Assembly: GCF_900141905.1 (NCBI RefSeq)
Contig: NZ_FQZF01000004.1
Location: 186,001-250,000 of the forward strand
Direction: 5' to 3'
Source of the DNA: Muricoccus roseus
Lineage (GTDB): Bacteria > Pseudomonadota > Alphaproteobacteria > Acetobacterales > Acetobacteraceae
DNA: 64,000 nt
The position numbers and the translations under genes are program-made. How positions within the stretch are numbered: position 1 is the stretch's first letter; each line of letters begins with the position of its first letter. Below, piece by piece: positions 16,852 to 26,030 of the stretch. The notes below the pieces were generated by a model that saw nothing but the letters and a program-made list of their open reading frames with translations, did not search any database and had not been told where the DNA came from.

Positions 16852-17742
16852 TCAGGCCTGCTTCATCTCGATCAGCGAGCGCCGGATCTTCTGCCCGCGC
16901 CGGATGCGGTCCTCGATGAAGCCCGCCTCTCCCCAGCGGATGGCACGGCCGAAGGCCTGGGCGTCCTCCGTCAGCCGCGCGAGCATCTCCAAAACGGCCT
17001 CGCGGTTGTTGAGGAAGATGTCGCGCCACATGTCCACGTCGCTCGCCGCGATGCGCGTGAAGTCGCGGAAGCCCGAGGCCGCGAAGCGCAGCACCGCCTC
17101 CCGTGTCTCCTGCGCCAGGTCATCCGCCGTGCCGCAGATGGTGAAGGCGATGAGATGCGGCAGGTGGGAGACGATGGCGACGACCTTGTCATGGGTCGCC
17201 GCATCCATGGTCTCGATCATCGAACCGGCGCGCTCCCACAGGGCACGGACCTTCTCCACCGCCGCCGGGTCGGCGCCCGGGGGCGGGGTGATGATGCACC
17301 AGCGGCCCTTGAACAGCTCCGCGAAGCCCGCATCCGGGCCGGAATGCTCCGTGCCCGCCATGGGATGGGCGGGGATGAGGTGCACGCCCGGCGGCAGCAG
17401 CGGCGTCAGGTCCCGCAGCACGCTGCCCTTGGTGGAGCCCACATCGCTGAGGATGCAGCCGGGCGCGAGATGCGGCGCGATATGCGCCATCACCCCGGCA
17501 TAGGCGCCCACGGGCACGCAGAGGATCACGCCGTCGCAGCCCTCCACGGCCTTGGCGGCATCCGCCTCCACCACATCGGCGATGCCCAACGCCCGCACGC
17601 GCTCCAGCGTGTGCTCGCTGCGCGCGGTGGCGACGAGGGTGCGGGCGATGTCGCCCCGCTCCTGCGCCACGCGCAGGATGGAGGAGCCGACGAGGCCCGG
17701 GCCGATGATGCAGAGGCGCTGGAAGAGCGGTTCCTCAGGCAT
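16852..17742 (-). CDS. Prephenate/arogenate dehydrogenase (cyclohexadienyl dehydrogenase)
   Basis: 296 residues from ATG 17742; an in-frame ATG at 17763 would add seven. [14 protein letters not shown] is the Rossmann dinucleotide motif, [11 protein letters not shown] and [15 protein letters not shown] are hallmark loops of TyrA-type dehydrogenases, the latter carrying the catalytic His. It forms tyrosine (from arogenate) or 4-hydroxyphenylpyruvate (from prephenate). The start overlaps the end of hisC by 8 bases, so chorismate mutase, hisC and this gene read as one operon for tyrosine/phenylalanine synthesis. Confidence 0.93.
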   Translation of the reverse strand: MPEEPLFQRLCIIGPGLVGSSILRVAQERGDIARTLVATARSEHTLERVRALGIADVVEADAAKAVEGCDGVILCVPVGAYAGVMAHIAPHLAPGCILSDVGSTKGSVLRDLTPLLPPGVHLIPAHPMAGTEHSGPDAGFAELFKGRWCIITPPPGADPAAVEKVRALWERAGSMIETMDAATHDKVVAIVSHLPHLIAFTICGTADDLAQETREAVLRFAASGFRDFTRIAASDVDMWRDIFLNNREAVLEMLARLTEDAQAFGRAIRWGEAGFIEDRIRRGQKIRRSLIEMKQA

Positions 17743-18817
17743 GTCGGAACTCGGCCAGGGCATCCAGCACCATCACGCATTCCTCGGCATTGCCGATGGT
17801 GATCCGCAGGCAGGTGGGCAGCGCGTAGACGGCAACGCCGCGCACGATGAGCCCGCGGGAGCGCAGATGCGCATCCGCCGCCTTCGCGCGCTCGGCGCTG
17901 CCGAAATCCACCAGAAGGAAGTTGCCGTGGCTCGGGTGCACCTTGAGGCCGAGCTTCTCCAGCCCCTGCGTCATCTTCGCGCGCCATTCGCTGTTATGGA
18001 CGACGCTCTTCTTCACCCAGTCTGCATCCGTCAGCGCGGCGATGCCGGCGGCCATGGCGGAGGCGTTCACGTTGAACGGGCCGCGCACGCGGTTCAGCAC
18101 GTCGATGATGGCCGCCGGGCCGTAGCACCAGCCCAGGCGCATCCCGCCCAGCCCCCAGACCTTGCTGAAGGTGCGGGTCATCACCGTGTTGCTGCCGGCA
18201 TCCACCAGCGCCTGGCCGGGGTCGTAATCCGGCGCCTCGACATATTCGGCATAGGCGCTGTCGAGGATCAGCAGGATGTCCTCGCGCAGGCCCGCGCGCA
18301 GGCGGTTCACCTCGCTCTGCGGCAGCAGCGCGCCGGTGGGGTTGTTCGGATTGGCCAGGATGACGAGGCGGGTGCGCGGTCCGCAGGCCGCGATCAGCCC
18401 GTCCACATCGGCCGCCAGGTCCTTCTCCGGCACCTTGATGATGCTGCAGCCGGCCCAGCGGCCGGTCAGCTCGTACATCAGGAAGCCGTGGGCGGACATG
18501 ACCAGCTCCGTCCCCTCGCCGCCATAGGCGAGGATGAGGAGCGCCAGCAGCTCGTCCGAGCCATTGCCGGTCACGATGCGCGCGGGGTCGAGCCCGTGGT
18601 AGCGGCCGATGGCGTCGCGCAGCGCCGTCGCGCCGCCATCGGGGTAGCGATGCGCCTCGCGCGCGGCTTCGGCGATAGCCTGCACGGCGGCGGGGGGCGG
18701 CCCGAAGGCCCCCTCGTTGGAGGAGAGCTTCACGATCCGGTTCACGCCCGGGACCTTCGACTCGCCGCCCACATAGGGCTCGACCGAGAGGATGGAGGGG
18801 CGGGGCATCACGGGCAT
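17735..18817 (-). CDS. hisC: Histidinol-phosphate / aromatic aminotransferase
   Basis: 360 residues from ATG 18817 (a second ATG lies three codons on). Class-I/II PLP aminotransferase: ANPNNPTG (156-162), Asp186 and Tyr189 in ILDSAYAEY, and the PLP lysine Lys219 in [17 protein letters not shown]. In alphaproteobacteria this HisC copy commonly sits beside arogenate dehydrogenase and can transaminate both histidinol phosphate and aromatic 2-oxo acids. Here it is flanked by chorismate mutase upstream and cyclohexadienyl dehydrogenase downstream, which favours an aromatic role. No other his genes are nearby. Confidence 0.92.
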   Translation of the reverse strand: MPVMPRPSILSVEPYVGGESKVPGVNRIVKLSSNEGAFGPPPAAVQAIAEAAREAHRYPDGGATALRDAIGRYHGLDPARIVTGNGSDELLALLILAYGGEGTELVMSAHGFLMYELTGRWAGCSIIKVPEKDLAADVDGLIAACGPRTRLVILANPNNPTGALLPQSEVNRLRAGLREDILLILDSAYAEYVEAPDYDPGQALVDAGSNTVMTRTFSKVWGLGGMRLGWCYGPAAIIDVLNRVRGPFNVNASAMAAGIAALTDADWVKKSVVHNSEWRAKMTQGLEKLGLKVHPSHGNFLLVDFGSAERAKAADAHLRSRGLIVRGVAVYALPTCLRITIGNAEECVMVLDALAEFRHA

Positions 18818-18876
18818 GGGCGGCGTCTCTTCAGCGGGCGGGGGCCGGGGCGGGGCGGGGACGCCCCGGCAGGAGG

Positions 18877-19731
18877 TCAGGCGGGCTCGGCCTGGGCGGC
18901 GGGTGTGTCGGGTTCCGGCTCGGCATATCCGCCGACAGGCCAGGGGCGAAGCGCCGCCAGCCCGGCCAGGCGGGGATCCTCGGGCGCGATCAGCCCCTCC
19001 ACCTCGGCCAGGGCGCGCAGCCCATCCGCCGAGAGGATCAGGCGCAGGGGCGACAGCCCCGCCGCGGTGAGCGCCCCGACCAGCGCATCGCGGGAGGTAT
19101 TTGGTGCCCGCTCCAGCCGGAGCAGCCCGCGGTCCCGCGGGGTGGCATCGGCGGCGAAGGCGGCCACCACCATCGCGCTGGGCAGGAGCTGGCCCGGCTG
19201 CATGAGGAAGGGCAGCGCCGCGACCACCTGCAGGCGCGGCGCATCCAGGCTGATCCACCAGGCGGCTTCCGGCGGCTCCCCATCGGCCGGGGAGGGGAGG
19301 ATGGCCACCGAGGCCTCCCCCGCCGAAAGGGCCGCCAGCACGCGGGAGGGGGTGGCATGCGTCCGCAGCGGCGTGTCCAGCCCGAAATGCCCGCGCGCCA
19401 GGGGCTCGCAGCCCGCCGTGGTGGCCACCGAGAAGGCCGATTGCAGGCGCAGCGAGGAGGAGATCACCTCCCGCCACAGCCGGACCACGGTGGCACGGGG
19501 CATGGGGCCGCCATGCCGGGCGAGCAGCCGGCGGAGGATCATCGCCTCCCGCCCCGGGCGGAAGCTGGCGCCACCGGCCTTCATCCCCTGCGCCGAGAGC
19601 TGGGCGGACAGGGCCGAGCGGCGCATGAGGAGGTCGTGCACCGCGTCGTCGATGGCGTCGAACTCCGCGCGGGCGGAGGCCAGCGCGAGGGGTTGCACGA
19701 CGGAGGGGTCGGTGAGGGCGGGGTCGGACAT
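18877..19731 (-). CDS. Chorismate mutase, AroQ type, with C-terminal extension
   Basis: 284 residues from ATG 19731. Residues ~18-100 form the all-helical AroQ domain: [32 protein letters not shown], then [19 protein letters not shown] and [12 protein letters not shown], which places the expected Arg and Lys-like contacts. The remaining ~180 residues resemble a degenerate ligand-binding region seen in other Rhodospirillales homologues and may regulate the enzyme. Converts chorismate to prephenate for the dehydrogenase two genes downstream. hisC follows after 59 bases. A hairpin CCTTGGCG-AAG-CGCCAAGG (19769-19787) lies in the leader. Confidence 0.85.
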   Translation of the reverse strand: MSDPALTDPSVVQPLALASARAEFDAIDDAVHDLLMRRSALSAQLSAQGMKAGGASFRPGREAMILRRLLARHGGPMPRATVVRLWREVISSSLRLQSAFSVATTAGCEPLARGHFGLDTPLRTHATPSRVLAALSAGEASVAILPSPADGEPPEAAWWISLDAPRLQVVAALPFLMQPGQLLPSAMVVAAFAADATPRDRGLLRLERAPNTSRDALVGALTAAGLSPLRLILSADGLRALAEVEGLIAPEDPRLAGLAALRPWPVGGYAEPEPDTPAAQAEPA

Positions 19732-19931
19732 GGAACCAGGCAATGGGGGCCCGCCGGGTCTAGCGCCCCCTTGGCGAAGCGCCAAGGCGGGAGGTTGCGG
19801 AGGGGTGGGGCGGGTCCCGCTATTTGGTGGGCGCGCTCCCGCTGGGGGAATGCGGATGGCCCGGGCATGGAGCCCTGCCAAACCATGCGCCGCCTTGCTC
19901 CCCTCCCCCGAGGCTCCTAATCCTCCCCACC

Positions 19932-21086
19932 ATGAATGAGGTTGTTCCGTCCCTGCCGGAGGTGGATCACCAGCGGGTCGTCTTCTCCGATGGCCTGATG
20001 CTGGATTGCGGCGTGACGATCACGCCCCTGACGGTGGCGTACCGGACCTACGGCACCCTGAACGCGGCGAGGAGCAACGCTGTGCTGGTCTGCCACGCCC
20101 TGACCGGCGACCAGTACCTGGCCGAGACCCAGCCCCTCACGGGCAAGCCGGGCTGGTGGGAGAAGGTGGTCGGGCCCGGCCTGCCGATCGACACGGACCG
20201 CTTTTTCGTCATCTGCGCGAATGTGCTGGGCGGCTGTATGGGCAGTTCCGGCCCGCGCGAGGAGATGACGGATGCCGAAGGGCGCGGCCTGGGCCGGCCT
20301 TGGGGGATCGATTTCCCCTCCATCACGATCCGCGACATGGTGCGGGCCCAGAAGCGCCTGGTCGAGCATCTCGGGATCGAGCGGCTTCTGGCCGTGGTCG
20401 GGGGCTCCATGGGCGGGATGCAGGCGCTGCAATGGGCCGCGACCTACCCCGAGGCCGTCTTCGCCTGCGCGCCCATCGCCACCGCCGCGCATCACTCCGC
20501 CCAGAACATTGCCTTCCACGAGGTCGGGCGCGCCGCCATCCATGCCGATCCGGACTGGTGCGGCGGCGCCTATTGGAAGGAGGGGCGGCTGCCGGCGCAG
20601 GGTCTCTCGGTGGCGCGCATGGTGGCCCACATCACCTATCTCTCGGAAAGCGCGCTGACACGGAAGTTCGGCCGTCGCCTCCAGGGCGCGAAGGCGCTGA
20701 CCTTCCTGGAGGACGTCTTCGCGGTGGAGAGCTACCTGCGCCACCAGGGCAGCACCTTCATCCGCCGCTTCGACGCGAACTCCTACCTCACCATCACCCG
20801 CGCCATGGACTATTTCGACCTGGCGGCTGACCATGGCGGGGATCTCTCCCTGGCCTTCCAGGGAACCCCGACGCGCTTCTTCGTGGCCTCCTTCTCCTCG
20901 GACTGGCTCTTTCCCACGGCGGAAAGCCGGGCGGTCACCCGCGCGCTGAACCGGGCGGCGGCCCGCGTCTCCTTCGTGGAGCTGAATTCCGACAAGGGCC
21001 ACGACGCTTTCCTGCTGGACGAGCCTGAATTCCATGCGGCGCTGGGCGGCTTCCTGCGCGGCGCGGCCGATGCGGTGGGGGTCTGA
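19932..21086 (+). CDS. metX: Homoserine O-acetyltransferase
   Basis: 384 residues from ATG 19932. Alpha/beta-hydrolase acyltransferase: [32 protein letters not shown], the nucleophile Ser159 in [10 protein letters not shown], and the acid and base in SSDWLFPT and [12 protein letters not shown]. It makes O-acetyl- (or O-succinyl-) homoserine for methionine synthesis in the cytoplasm. metW follows 2 bases after the stop, the usual proteobacterial metXW pair. Divergent from the chorismate mutase gene; about 200 bases lie between the starts. Confidence 0.96.
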   Translation: MNEVVPSLPEVDHQRVVFSDGLMLDCGVTITPLTVAYRTYGTLNAARSNAVLVCHALTGDQYLAETQPLTGKPGWWEKVVGPGLPIDTDRFFVICANVLGGCMGSSGPREEMTDAEGRGLGRPWGIDFPSITIRDMVRAQKRLVEHLGIERLLAVVGGSMGGMQALQWAATYPEAVFACAPIATAAHHSAQNIAFHEVGRAAIHADPDWCGGAYWKEGRLPAQGLSVARMVAHITYLSESALTRKFGRRLQGAKALTFLEDVFAVESYLRHQGSTFIRRFDANSYLTITRAMDYFDLAADHGGDLSLAFQGTPTRFFVASFSSDWLFPTAESRAVTRALNRAAARVSFVELNSDKGHDAFLLDEPEFHAALGGFLRGAADAVGV

Positions 21087-21088
21087 CC

Positions 21089-21736
21089 ATGGGCATCCGG
21101 CCGAAGGAGACGATCCGCTACGTCGCGAAGAACATGCGCCTGGACCTGCGGCTGATCGCGGAGATGATCCCGCAAGGCGCCAAGGTCCTGGACATCGGCT
21201 GCGGGGACGGCGCGCTGATCGAGCATCTGACCCGCGAGAAGCACGCCGATGCGCGCGGCATCGAGATCGACATGGCCGAAGCCACGCGGGCGGTGGCCGC
21301 GGGCCTGGCCGTGATCCATGGCGATGCGGATGCGGACCTCGCGCACTATCCTGACGGTGCCTTCGACTATGTCGTGCTCTCCCGCACGCTTCAGGCGGTG
21401 GAGCGGCCGCGGGAGGTGCTGCGGCAGATGCTGCGCATCGGCACCCATGCCATCGTGTCCTTCCCGAATTTCGGGCACTGGCAGATGCGCTGGCGACTCC
21501 TCTCCACCGGCCGGATGCCGGACACGGACACCTGGAACCGGCCCTGGTACGAGACGCCGAACATCCACCCCTGCACCATCCTGGACTTCGTGGCCCTGTG
21601 CGAGCAGGACGGCTACGCGGTGGATGGCTGGCTGGCGGTGGATGAGCGCGGGCTGCGCGCCCCCTGGCGCAGGAGCCTGCGCCTGGCGAATTTGTTCGGC
21701 GAGCAGGCGCTTTTCCTCCTGCGCCGGAAGGGCTGA
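21089..21736 (+). CDS. metW: Methionine biosynthesis protein MetW
   Basis: 215 residues. A class I methyltransferase-like fold with VLDIGCGDGALIEHL (33-47) and a nearly fixed MetW ending: RMPDTDTWNRPWYETPNIH followed by TILDFVALCEQ. MetW works with MetX in homoserine acylation, possibly by stabilising or activating it. Separated from metX by two bases. A short hairpin TAAAGGC-N5-GCCTTTA (21751-21769) follows the stop. Confidence 0.96.
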   Translation: MGIRPKETIRYVAKNMRLDLRLIAEMIPQGAKVLDIGCGDGALIEHLTREKHADARGIEIDMAEATRAVAAGLAVIHGDADADLAHYPDGAFDYVVLSRTLQAVERPREVLRQMLRIGTHAIVSFPNFGHWQMRWRLLSTGRMPDTDTWNRPWYETPNIHPCTILDFVALCEQDGYAVDGWLAVDERGLRAPWRRSLRLANLFGEQALFLLRRKG

Positions 21737-21800
21737 CCGGCCCCCCCGGGTAAAGGCTGGTCGCCTTTAAAATCAGGTGTCTGGACCCCATATCGGGCCT

Positions 21801-22241
21801 ATGCGCCAGATCCCCGCGGGGCTCCGCGCCAACGCGTCCCCGCCCCTTCCCCGAACCATTCGCCGCCGTGCCGCCCGCCTTGCTGAGGCGGTGCGGGAGA
21901 GGCGCGCGCTCGAGCTGCTCTATGGCGGCGCCTGGCGCGTCGTGCACCCGCACGCCATCGGCCAGATGGGCACGGGCCGGCTGGGCCTCCTGACCTGGCA
22001 GACCGCTGGCCTTGCTCGCGGTCCCGGTGACCCGGGGGAGGGGTGGCGCATGTTCGACGTGGCCCGGATCGAGGGCACGCGGGCCCTGCGGGCGCATTTC
22101 GCCCCCCGCCCCCGCGGCGGCCCGGCCTGGACGGCCGGGATCGACACGCCCATGGCCGAGGTGCTGCCGCGGGCGGAGGCCCTGGCGGAACTGGCGGCGC
22201 CCGCAGCAGGCACCGCCCTTCCGGCCGTGGCGTCAGCCTGA
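21801..22241 (+). CDS. WYL-like domain protein (stand-alone)
   Basis: 146 residues from ATG 21801 (an in-frame GTG at 21777 is possible). AVRERRALELLYGGAWRVVH followed by PHAIGQMGTGRLGLLTWQTAG matches the core of WYL domains, in which a ligand-sensing SH3-like fold follows a helix; the strand WRMFDVARIEGTRAL completes it. There is no helix-turn-helix, so it is not an obvious regulator by itself. The 3' end overlaps the convergent sigma factor gene by 9 bases. Confidence 0.55.
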   Translation: MRQIPAGLRANASPPLPRTIRRRAARLAEAVRERRALELLYGGAWRVVHPHAIGQMGTGRLGLLTWQTAGLARGPGDPGEGWRMFDVARIEGTRALRAHFAPRPRGGPAWTAGIDTPMAEVLPRAEALAELAAPAAGTALPAVASA

Positions 22242-23135
22242 GAGGCGAGCCCGCACCGAGCCCAGCTTCTCCGGGTTCCGCATGATGTAGATCGCCACGA
22301 TCTGTCCGTCCCGGATGTCCAGCGCCGTGGTCTGCGGCAGGCCGTCCGCCTCCAGCGTGACATAGCCGGGCAGGCTGTTGATGCGGCCGAGATGAAGCAG
22401 GGGCGGCGGTTCCGGCCGCTTGCGGGCGAGGCCGGCGAAGAACCGCCCGACCTTCTCGGCGCCCTGTATGAGGTTGCGGGCGGCATTGCGGATCCCGCCG
22501 CCATCGGTGTGCAGCACCACATCCCCGGCCAGCAGCGCCCGGAGGGACGCCTCGTCCCCGTCGCGGGAAGCCGCGAAGAAGGCCTGGGCGATGCGCCGCG
22601 CCTCCTCCTCGGCCACGGCTTGGCGCGGCCTAGCCTCTCCCAGATGCTCGCGGGCGCGGGTCGCGAGCTTGCGGCAGGCCGCCTCGGTGCGGCCGAGCAG
22701 GCCGGCGATCTCGGCGAAGGGGGTCTCGAACAGGTCGTGCAGGATGAAGACGGCGCGTTCGGCCGGGGAGAGGCGCTGGAGCGTGAGCAGGAAGGCCACC
22801 GAGATGTCCTGCGCGCGCTCATGCGCCGCCTGCTGGGGCGGCTCCTCGCTGTCCAGCAAGGGCTCGGGTAACCAGGGGCCGACATAGCTCTCCCGCCGGT
22901 GCCGGGCGGATTTGAGGTGGTCCAGGCTCAGCCGCGCGGTGGTCTTGAGCAGCCAGGCGCGGGGAAGCTGGATCACGCTGCGGTCCGCGGCGTTCCAGCG
23001 CAGGAAGGCCTCCTGGGCGATATCCTCCGCCGTCGCCAGCGAACCGGTCATGCGATAGGCGAGCCCGATCAACTCGCCCCGGAGCGGCGCGAAGCCATGC
23101 GTCGGGTCGGAACCGGGATCGGGCTCGCCGGCCAT
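22233..23135 (-). CDS. sigJ: ECF41-family RNA polymerase sigma factor with SnoaL-like C-terminal domain
   Basis: 300 residues. Sigma-70 region 2 (GELIGLAYRMTGSLATAEDI, then AQEAFLRWNA), region 4 (LSPAERAVFILHDLFETPFA, EIAGLLGRTEAACRK), then a ~110-residue SnoaL/NTF2-like extension that replaces a separate anti-sigma factor. ECF41 signatures are present: WLPEP in the linker, DGGG at the start of the extension core, and NPEKL near the end (family NPDKL). Sits 2 bases after the carboxymuconolactone-decarboxylase-like gene in one transcription unit behind an ECF41-like promoter, so it probably activates itself. The inducing signal is unknown. Confidence 0.93.
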   Translation of the reverse strand: MAGEPDPGSDPTHGFAPLRGELIGLAYRMTGSLATAEDIAQEAFLRWNAADRSVIQLPRAWLLKTTARLSLDHLKSARHRRESYVGPWLPEPLLDSEEPPQQAAHERAQDISVAFLLTLQRLSPAERAVFILHDLFETPFAEIAGLLGRTEAACRKLATRAREHLGEARPRQAVAEEEARRIAQAFFAASRDGDEASLRALLAGDVVLHTDGGGIRNAARNLIQGAEKVGRFFAGLARKRPEPPPLLHLGRINSLPGYVTLEADGLPQTTALDIRDGQIVAIYIMRNPEKLGSVRARLSG

Positions 23136-23137
23136 GG

Positions 23138-23599
23138 TCAGGCGGCCGCGGCGGCAGGAAGCTGGCCGGGCACGCTGCGGAAGCCGATGCTGAGGCGGTT
23201 CCAGGCGTTGATCGTGCCGATCAGCACCGTGAGGTGCACGATCTCCTGGTCGCTGAAATGGAGGCGGAGCCCGTCATAATCCTCGTCCGGGGCATGGGTC
23301 TCGGAGACCAGGGTCAGCGATTCGGTCCAGGCCAGGGCGGCGCGCTCCCGGTCCGTGAAGTGCGGGGCCTCGCGCCAGGCATCCAGCAGCAGCAGGCGGA
23401 CCGGGTCCTCGCCGGCCTTGATCGCGTCGCGCGCATGCATGTCGATGCAGAAGGCGCAGCCGTTGATCTGCGAGGCGCGGGTCTTCACCAGCTCGATCAG
23501 GCTGTGTTCCAGGCCGCTGGAGGTTACGGCCTTCTCCAGCGCCACCATGGCCTGCAGGAGCTTGGGGGCGGCGGCGAAGTAGTTCAGGCGGGGGTTCAT
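23138..23599 (-). CDS. Carboxymuconolactone decarboxylase / AhpD-like protein
   Basis: 153 residues from ATG 23599, preceded by GAGAGGA. The AhpD core is clear: ELVKTRASQINGCAFCIDMH with Cys48, Cys51 and His55 (CxxCxxxH), which in the family forms a redox-active peroxidase/disulfide centre. Genes of this family are the standard neighbour and target of ECF41 sigma factors. Here it leads the operon and the sigma factor follows after 2 bases. Likely role: thiol or peroxide-linked redox chemistry; substrate unknown. Confidence 0.92.
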   Translation of the reverse strand: MNPRLNYFAAAPKLLQAMVALEKAVTSSGLEHSLIELVKTRASQINGCAFCIDMHARDAIKAGEDPVRLLLLDAWREAPHFTDRERAALAWTESLTLVSETHAPDEDYDGLRLHFSDQEIVHLTVLIGTINAWNRLSIGFRSVPGQLPAAAAA

Positions 23600-23632
23600 G
23601 GGGAACATCCTCTCAGGGGTTGCTGCCCATAG

Positions 23633-23659
23633 GACGAGGCGGCGGAGGCGGATGTGACG
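23633..23659 (-). promoter_or_regulatory. ECF41-type promoter for the decarboxylase-sigJ operon
   Basis: On the minus strand: CGTCACA (23659-23653), a 16-base spacer, then CGTC (23636-23633). The published ECF41 consensus is TGTCACA-N16-CGTC, so only the first base differs and the spacer is exact. It ends 33 bases before the ATG, leaving room for a short leader with the GAGAGGA ribosome-binding site. Confidence 0.8.
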
Positions 23660-23776
23660 GGGCGGCTGCGCTTTTTTCGCCCCGCGCTGTGGCCAGGACG
23701 ACGCTGACACCGGCCCCGGCCCCGCGCTAGCCTGCGGCCAAGGGCCTCGGGGGAGGTCCGAAGGGGATTTCAGGAC

Positions 23777-24304
23777 GTGGCGGGGTTCATCCTGCGCTTG
23801 GGGCTGCTCGCTTTGCTGGGCGGCCTGCTTTCCGCCTGCGGCTCCACCCGCGGGCCGATCGCGGCTGGCCATGGCTATGAGGCGAGCGACGGCTACCAGT
23901 CCTGCGTGCCCTATGCCCGGGCGCGTTCGGGCATCGATCTGCGCGGGGATGGCTGGCAGTGGTGGGACGCGGCGCTGGGCCGGTACGACCGCAGCCAGCA
24001 ACCCCGGCCCGGGGCGGTGCTGGTGCTCCAACGCACCTCCCGTCTGCGGGACGGGCATGTGGCGGTCGTCTCCCGCGTCGAGGGGCCGCGCCAGATCCGG
24101 GTGGACCATGCCAACTGGGCCTCGGGCGGGCTGAAGGGCCGGGTGGCGCGGGATCAGCTGGTGGTGGATGTCTCGGCCCGGAACGACTGGTCCGCCGTCC
24201 GCGTCTGGTATCCGCCGGCGGGGGTGGTGGGGAACACCGTCTTCCCGGCCCATGGCTTCATCCATCCGAACCGCCGCTGGGCCTCGGCGGCCCTGGCGGA
24301 CTGA
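23777..24304 (+). CDS. CHAP-domain lipoprotein (putative amidase/endopeptidase)
   Basis: 175 residues from GTG 23777. The signal peptide ends in a lipobox LLSAC (Cys ~21), so the mature protein is probably lipid-anchored. The CHAP (NlpC/P60-like) fold is indicated by Cys in YQSCVPYARARSGIDL, then WQWWDAALGRYDRSQQPRPG, His in RDGHVAVVSRV and VDHANW. Such proteins cut peptidoglycan peptide or amide bonds. Similar CHAP lipoproteins are common in Acetobacteraceae. Monocistronic by spacing. Confidence 0.8.
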   Translation: MAGFILRLGLLALLGGLLSACGSTRGPIAAGHGYEASDGYQSCVPYARARSGIDLRGDGWQWWDAALGRYDRSQQPRPGAVLVLQRTSRLRDGHVAVVSRVEGPRQIRVDHANWASGGLKGRVARDQLVVDVSARNDWSAVRVWYPPAGVVGNTVFPAHGFIHPNRRWASAALAD

Positions 24305-24506
24305 ACCCGGGCCGGATGACGGAACGGTCATCTCCCCATTGCGTCCGGGCCCCGCATGGCCCATGTCCCCTTACGGAATTCCACGGGGATGGCGTGGGCC
24401 GGTTTACCCCCGGAAGGCGCCGCCCTAGTCTCAACCGCGGAACGTGGCGAAGGCCTCCCGGAAAGGGACCGGTCCGCCAAACCACGCAAGGATATCGGGG
24501 CGTCAC

Positions 24507-24770
24507 ATGGGTTCGTTCAGCATCTGGCACTGGCTCGTCGTGCTGCTGGTCGTGCTGCTGCTCTTCGGCAGCGGCAAGATCAGCGGTCTGATGGGCGACC
24601 TCGCCACGGGCATCAAGTCCTTCAAGAAGAACATCAAGGAAGACGAGCCGGACGCCTCCATGGCGGACAGCACGGCGCATCCGCCGGCCGGCAACCTGCC
24701 CCCGCCGAGTGTGCAGGCTTCGTCCGACCCGAACCGCACCGTGGTGCGCCAGCCCCCCGGGCCGGTCTGA
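24507..24770 (+). CDS. tatA: Sec-independent translocase subunit TatA
   Basis: 87 residues from ATG 24507. [20 protein letters not shown] is the single membrane helix; [20 protein letters not shown] is the TatA hinge and amphipathic helix, followed by a Pro/Ser-rich acidic tail. It polymerises to form the Tat export pore. tatB and tatC are not adjacent, so they must be elsewhere in the genome. Several receptors in this window carry Tat-like signals. A hairpin with a short T run follows. Confidence 0.9.
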   Translation: MGSFSIWHWLVVLLVVLLLFGSGKISGLMGDLATGIKSFKKNIKEDEPDASMADSTAHPPAGNLPPPSVQASSDPNRTVVRQPPGPV

Positions 24771-24792
24771 ACCCAGCCCTTGCGGTCTGACG

Positions 24793-24822
24793 GCGCGCCG
24801 GCTCTGCGAGGGGCCGGCGCGC
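24793..24822 (+). terminator. Hairpin terminator after tatA
   Basis: GCGCGCCGGC (24793-24802) pairs perfectly with 24813-24822 across a 10-base loop, followed by TGCGTTTG. The T run is short. It separates tatA from mtnB. Confidence 0.55.
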
Positions 24823-24849
24823 TGCGTTTGAGGAACAGGTTACATTTCC

Positions 24850-25494
24850 ATGGCCGATCCCATCCCCGAGGCCGCGATCCGCGCGATCGTCGAGGCCGGG
24901 CGCCGCATGGCCGAGCGCAACTGGGTGCCCGCCACCGCCGGGAACATCTCCGTCCGGCTACCCGGCGGCCGGATCGCCATCACCCGCTCGGGCTTCCACA
25001 AGGCGCATCTGGATTCCGGGGCCGTGATGGCGGTGGGGCTGGATGGCCGGCCGGAAAACCCGGCGCTCCGCCCCTCGGCCGAGACCGGGCTGCATTGCGG
25101 CGCCTACCGTGCCTTCCCGGAGGTGGGGGCGGTGGTGCATGGCCATTCCATCGCCAACACCGTCCTCTCCCGCCGCGCCGGGGAATCGATCGGGCTGGCG
25201 GGGTATGAGCTGCTGAAGGCCTTCCCGGGCCTGCCGACCCATGACGCCGCCATCGAGCTGCCGGTGCTGGACAACGACCAGGACATCGCCCGCCTGCAGG
25301 CCGCGGTGGAGGCCCGTTGGGCCCGCATGGCCGCCCCGATCCTTCCCGGGTATTTGATCCGCGGCCACGGCGTCTATGTATGGGGCCCCGACATGGACGC
25401 CGCGCTGGCGCGCCTGGAGGGGCTGGAATTCATGCTGGCCTGCGAGATGGCCAACCTGTCCATCAATCCCCTGCCGGGAGGTTCCGCGCCATGA
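24850..25494 (+). CDS. mtnB: Methylthioribulose-1-phosphate dehydratase
   Basis: 214 residues, class II aldolase/adducin fold. NWVPATAGNISVRLPGGRIA, ITRSGFHKAHL and the zinc-binding VVHGHSIANTVLS and IRGHGVYVWG are characteristic of MtnB. It dehydrates methylthioribulose-1-phosphate in the methionine salvage pathway. Its TGA overlaps the mtnD ATG (ATGA), and mtnD in turn overlaps mtnC, so the three are tightly coupled. Confidence 0.96.
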   Translation: MADPIPEAAIRAIVEAGRRMAERNWVPATAGNISVRLPGGRIAITRSGFHKAHLDSGAVMAVGLDGRPENPALRPSAETGLHCGAYRAFPEVGAVVHGHSIANTVLSRRAGESIGLAGYELLKAFPGLPTHDAAIELPVLDNDQDIARLQAAVEARWARMAAPILPGYLIRGHGVYVWGPDMDAALARLEGLEFMLACEMANLSINPLPGGSAP

Positions 25495-26030
25495 GCCGCC
25501 TCGTCGTCCACGACGCCACCACCGATGCCGTGCTGCAGGACACGCAGGACGCGGCCGAGATCGCGAAGACGCTGGCCGGGATCGGCGTGCGCTTCGAGCG
25601 GTGGGAGGTGGCCGACCTGCCCGACGGCGCCGATGCCGAGACGGTGCTGGCCGCCTACAAGCCCCGCCTGGACGCCTTCATGGGGGAGACCGGCGCCGGC
25701 ACGGCCGATGTGATCCGCCTGACCGCCGACCACCCCCAGGCCGATGCGCTCCGCACCAAGTTCCTGGCCGAGCACCTGCACACCGAGGACGAGGTCCGCT
25801 TCTTCCATGAGGGCGCGGGCAACTTCATCCTGAATGTCGGCGGCAAGGTCTATGACGCCCATTGCACCCGGGGCGACCTGATCTCCGTGCCGGCCAACAC
25901 GCATCACTGGTTCGACGCGGGCGCGAAGCCGCATGTGACCGCGCTGCGCATCTTCACCGATACGACGGGCTGGACGCCGCATTACACGGGCACCGACATG
26001 TCGGAGCGCTTCCCGGCCACCACGGCGTGA
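25491..26030 (+). CDS. mtnD: Acireductone dioxygenase
   Basis: 179 residues from ATG 25491 in an ATGA overlap with mtnB. Cupin fold with metal ligands in EHLHTEDEVRFFHEG (two His and Glu) and the later His in VPANTHHWFDAG. With Fe it yields the 2-oxo acid precursor of methionine and formate; with Ni it gives an off-pathway product. Its stop overlaps the GTG start of mtnC. Confidence 0.97.
   Translation: MSRLVVHDATTDAVLQDTQDAAEIAKTLAGIGVRFERWEVADLPDGADAETVLAAYKPRLDAFMGETGAGTADVIRLTADHPQADALRTKFLAEHLHTEDEVRFFHEGAGNFILNVGGKVYDAHCTRGDLISVPANTHHWFDAGAKPHVTALRIFTDTTGWTPHYTGTDMSERFPATTA

Noticed and set aside
19732-19931. SAM-II or SAM/SAH riboswitch upstream of metX
   Set aside because: The conserved pseudoknot sequences of these classes are not visible; only a GC-rich hairpin near 19769-19787 is seen.
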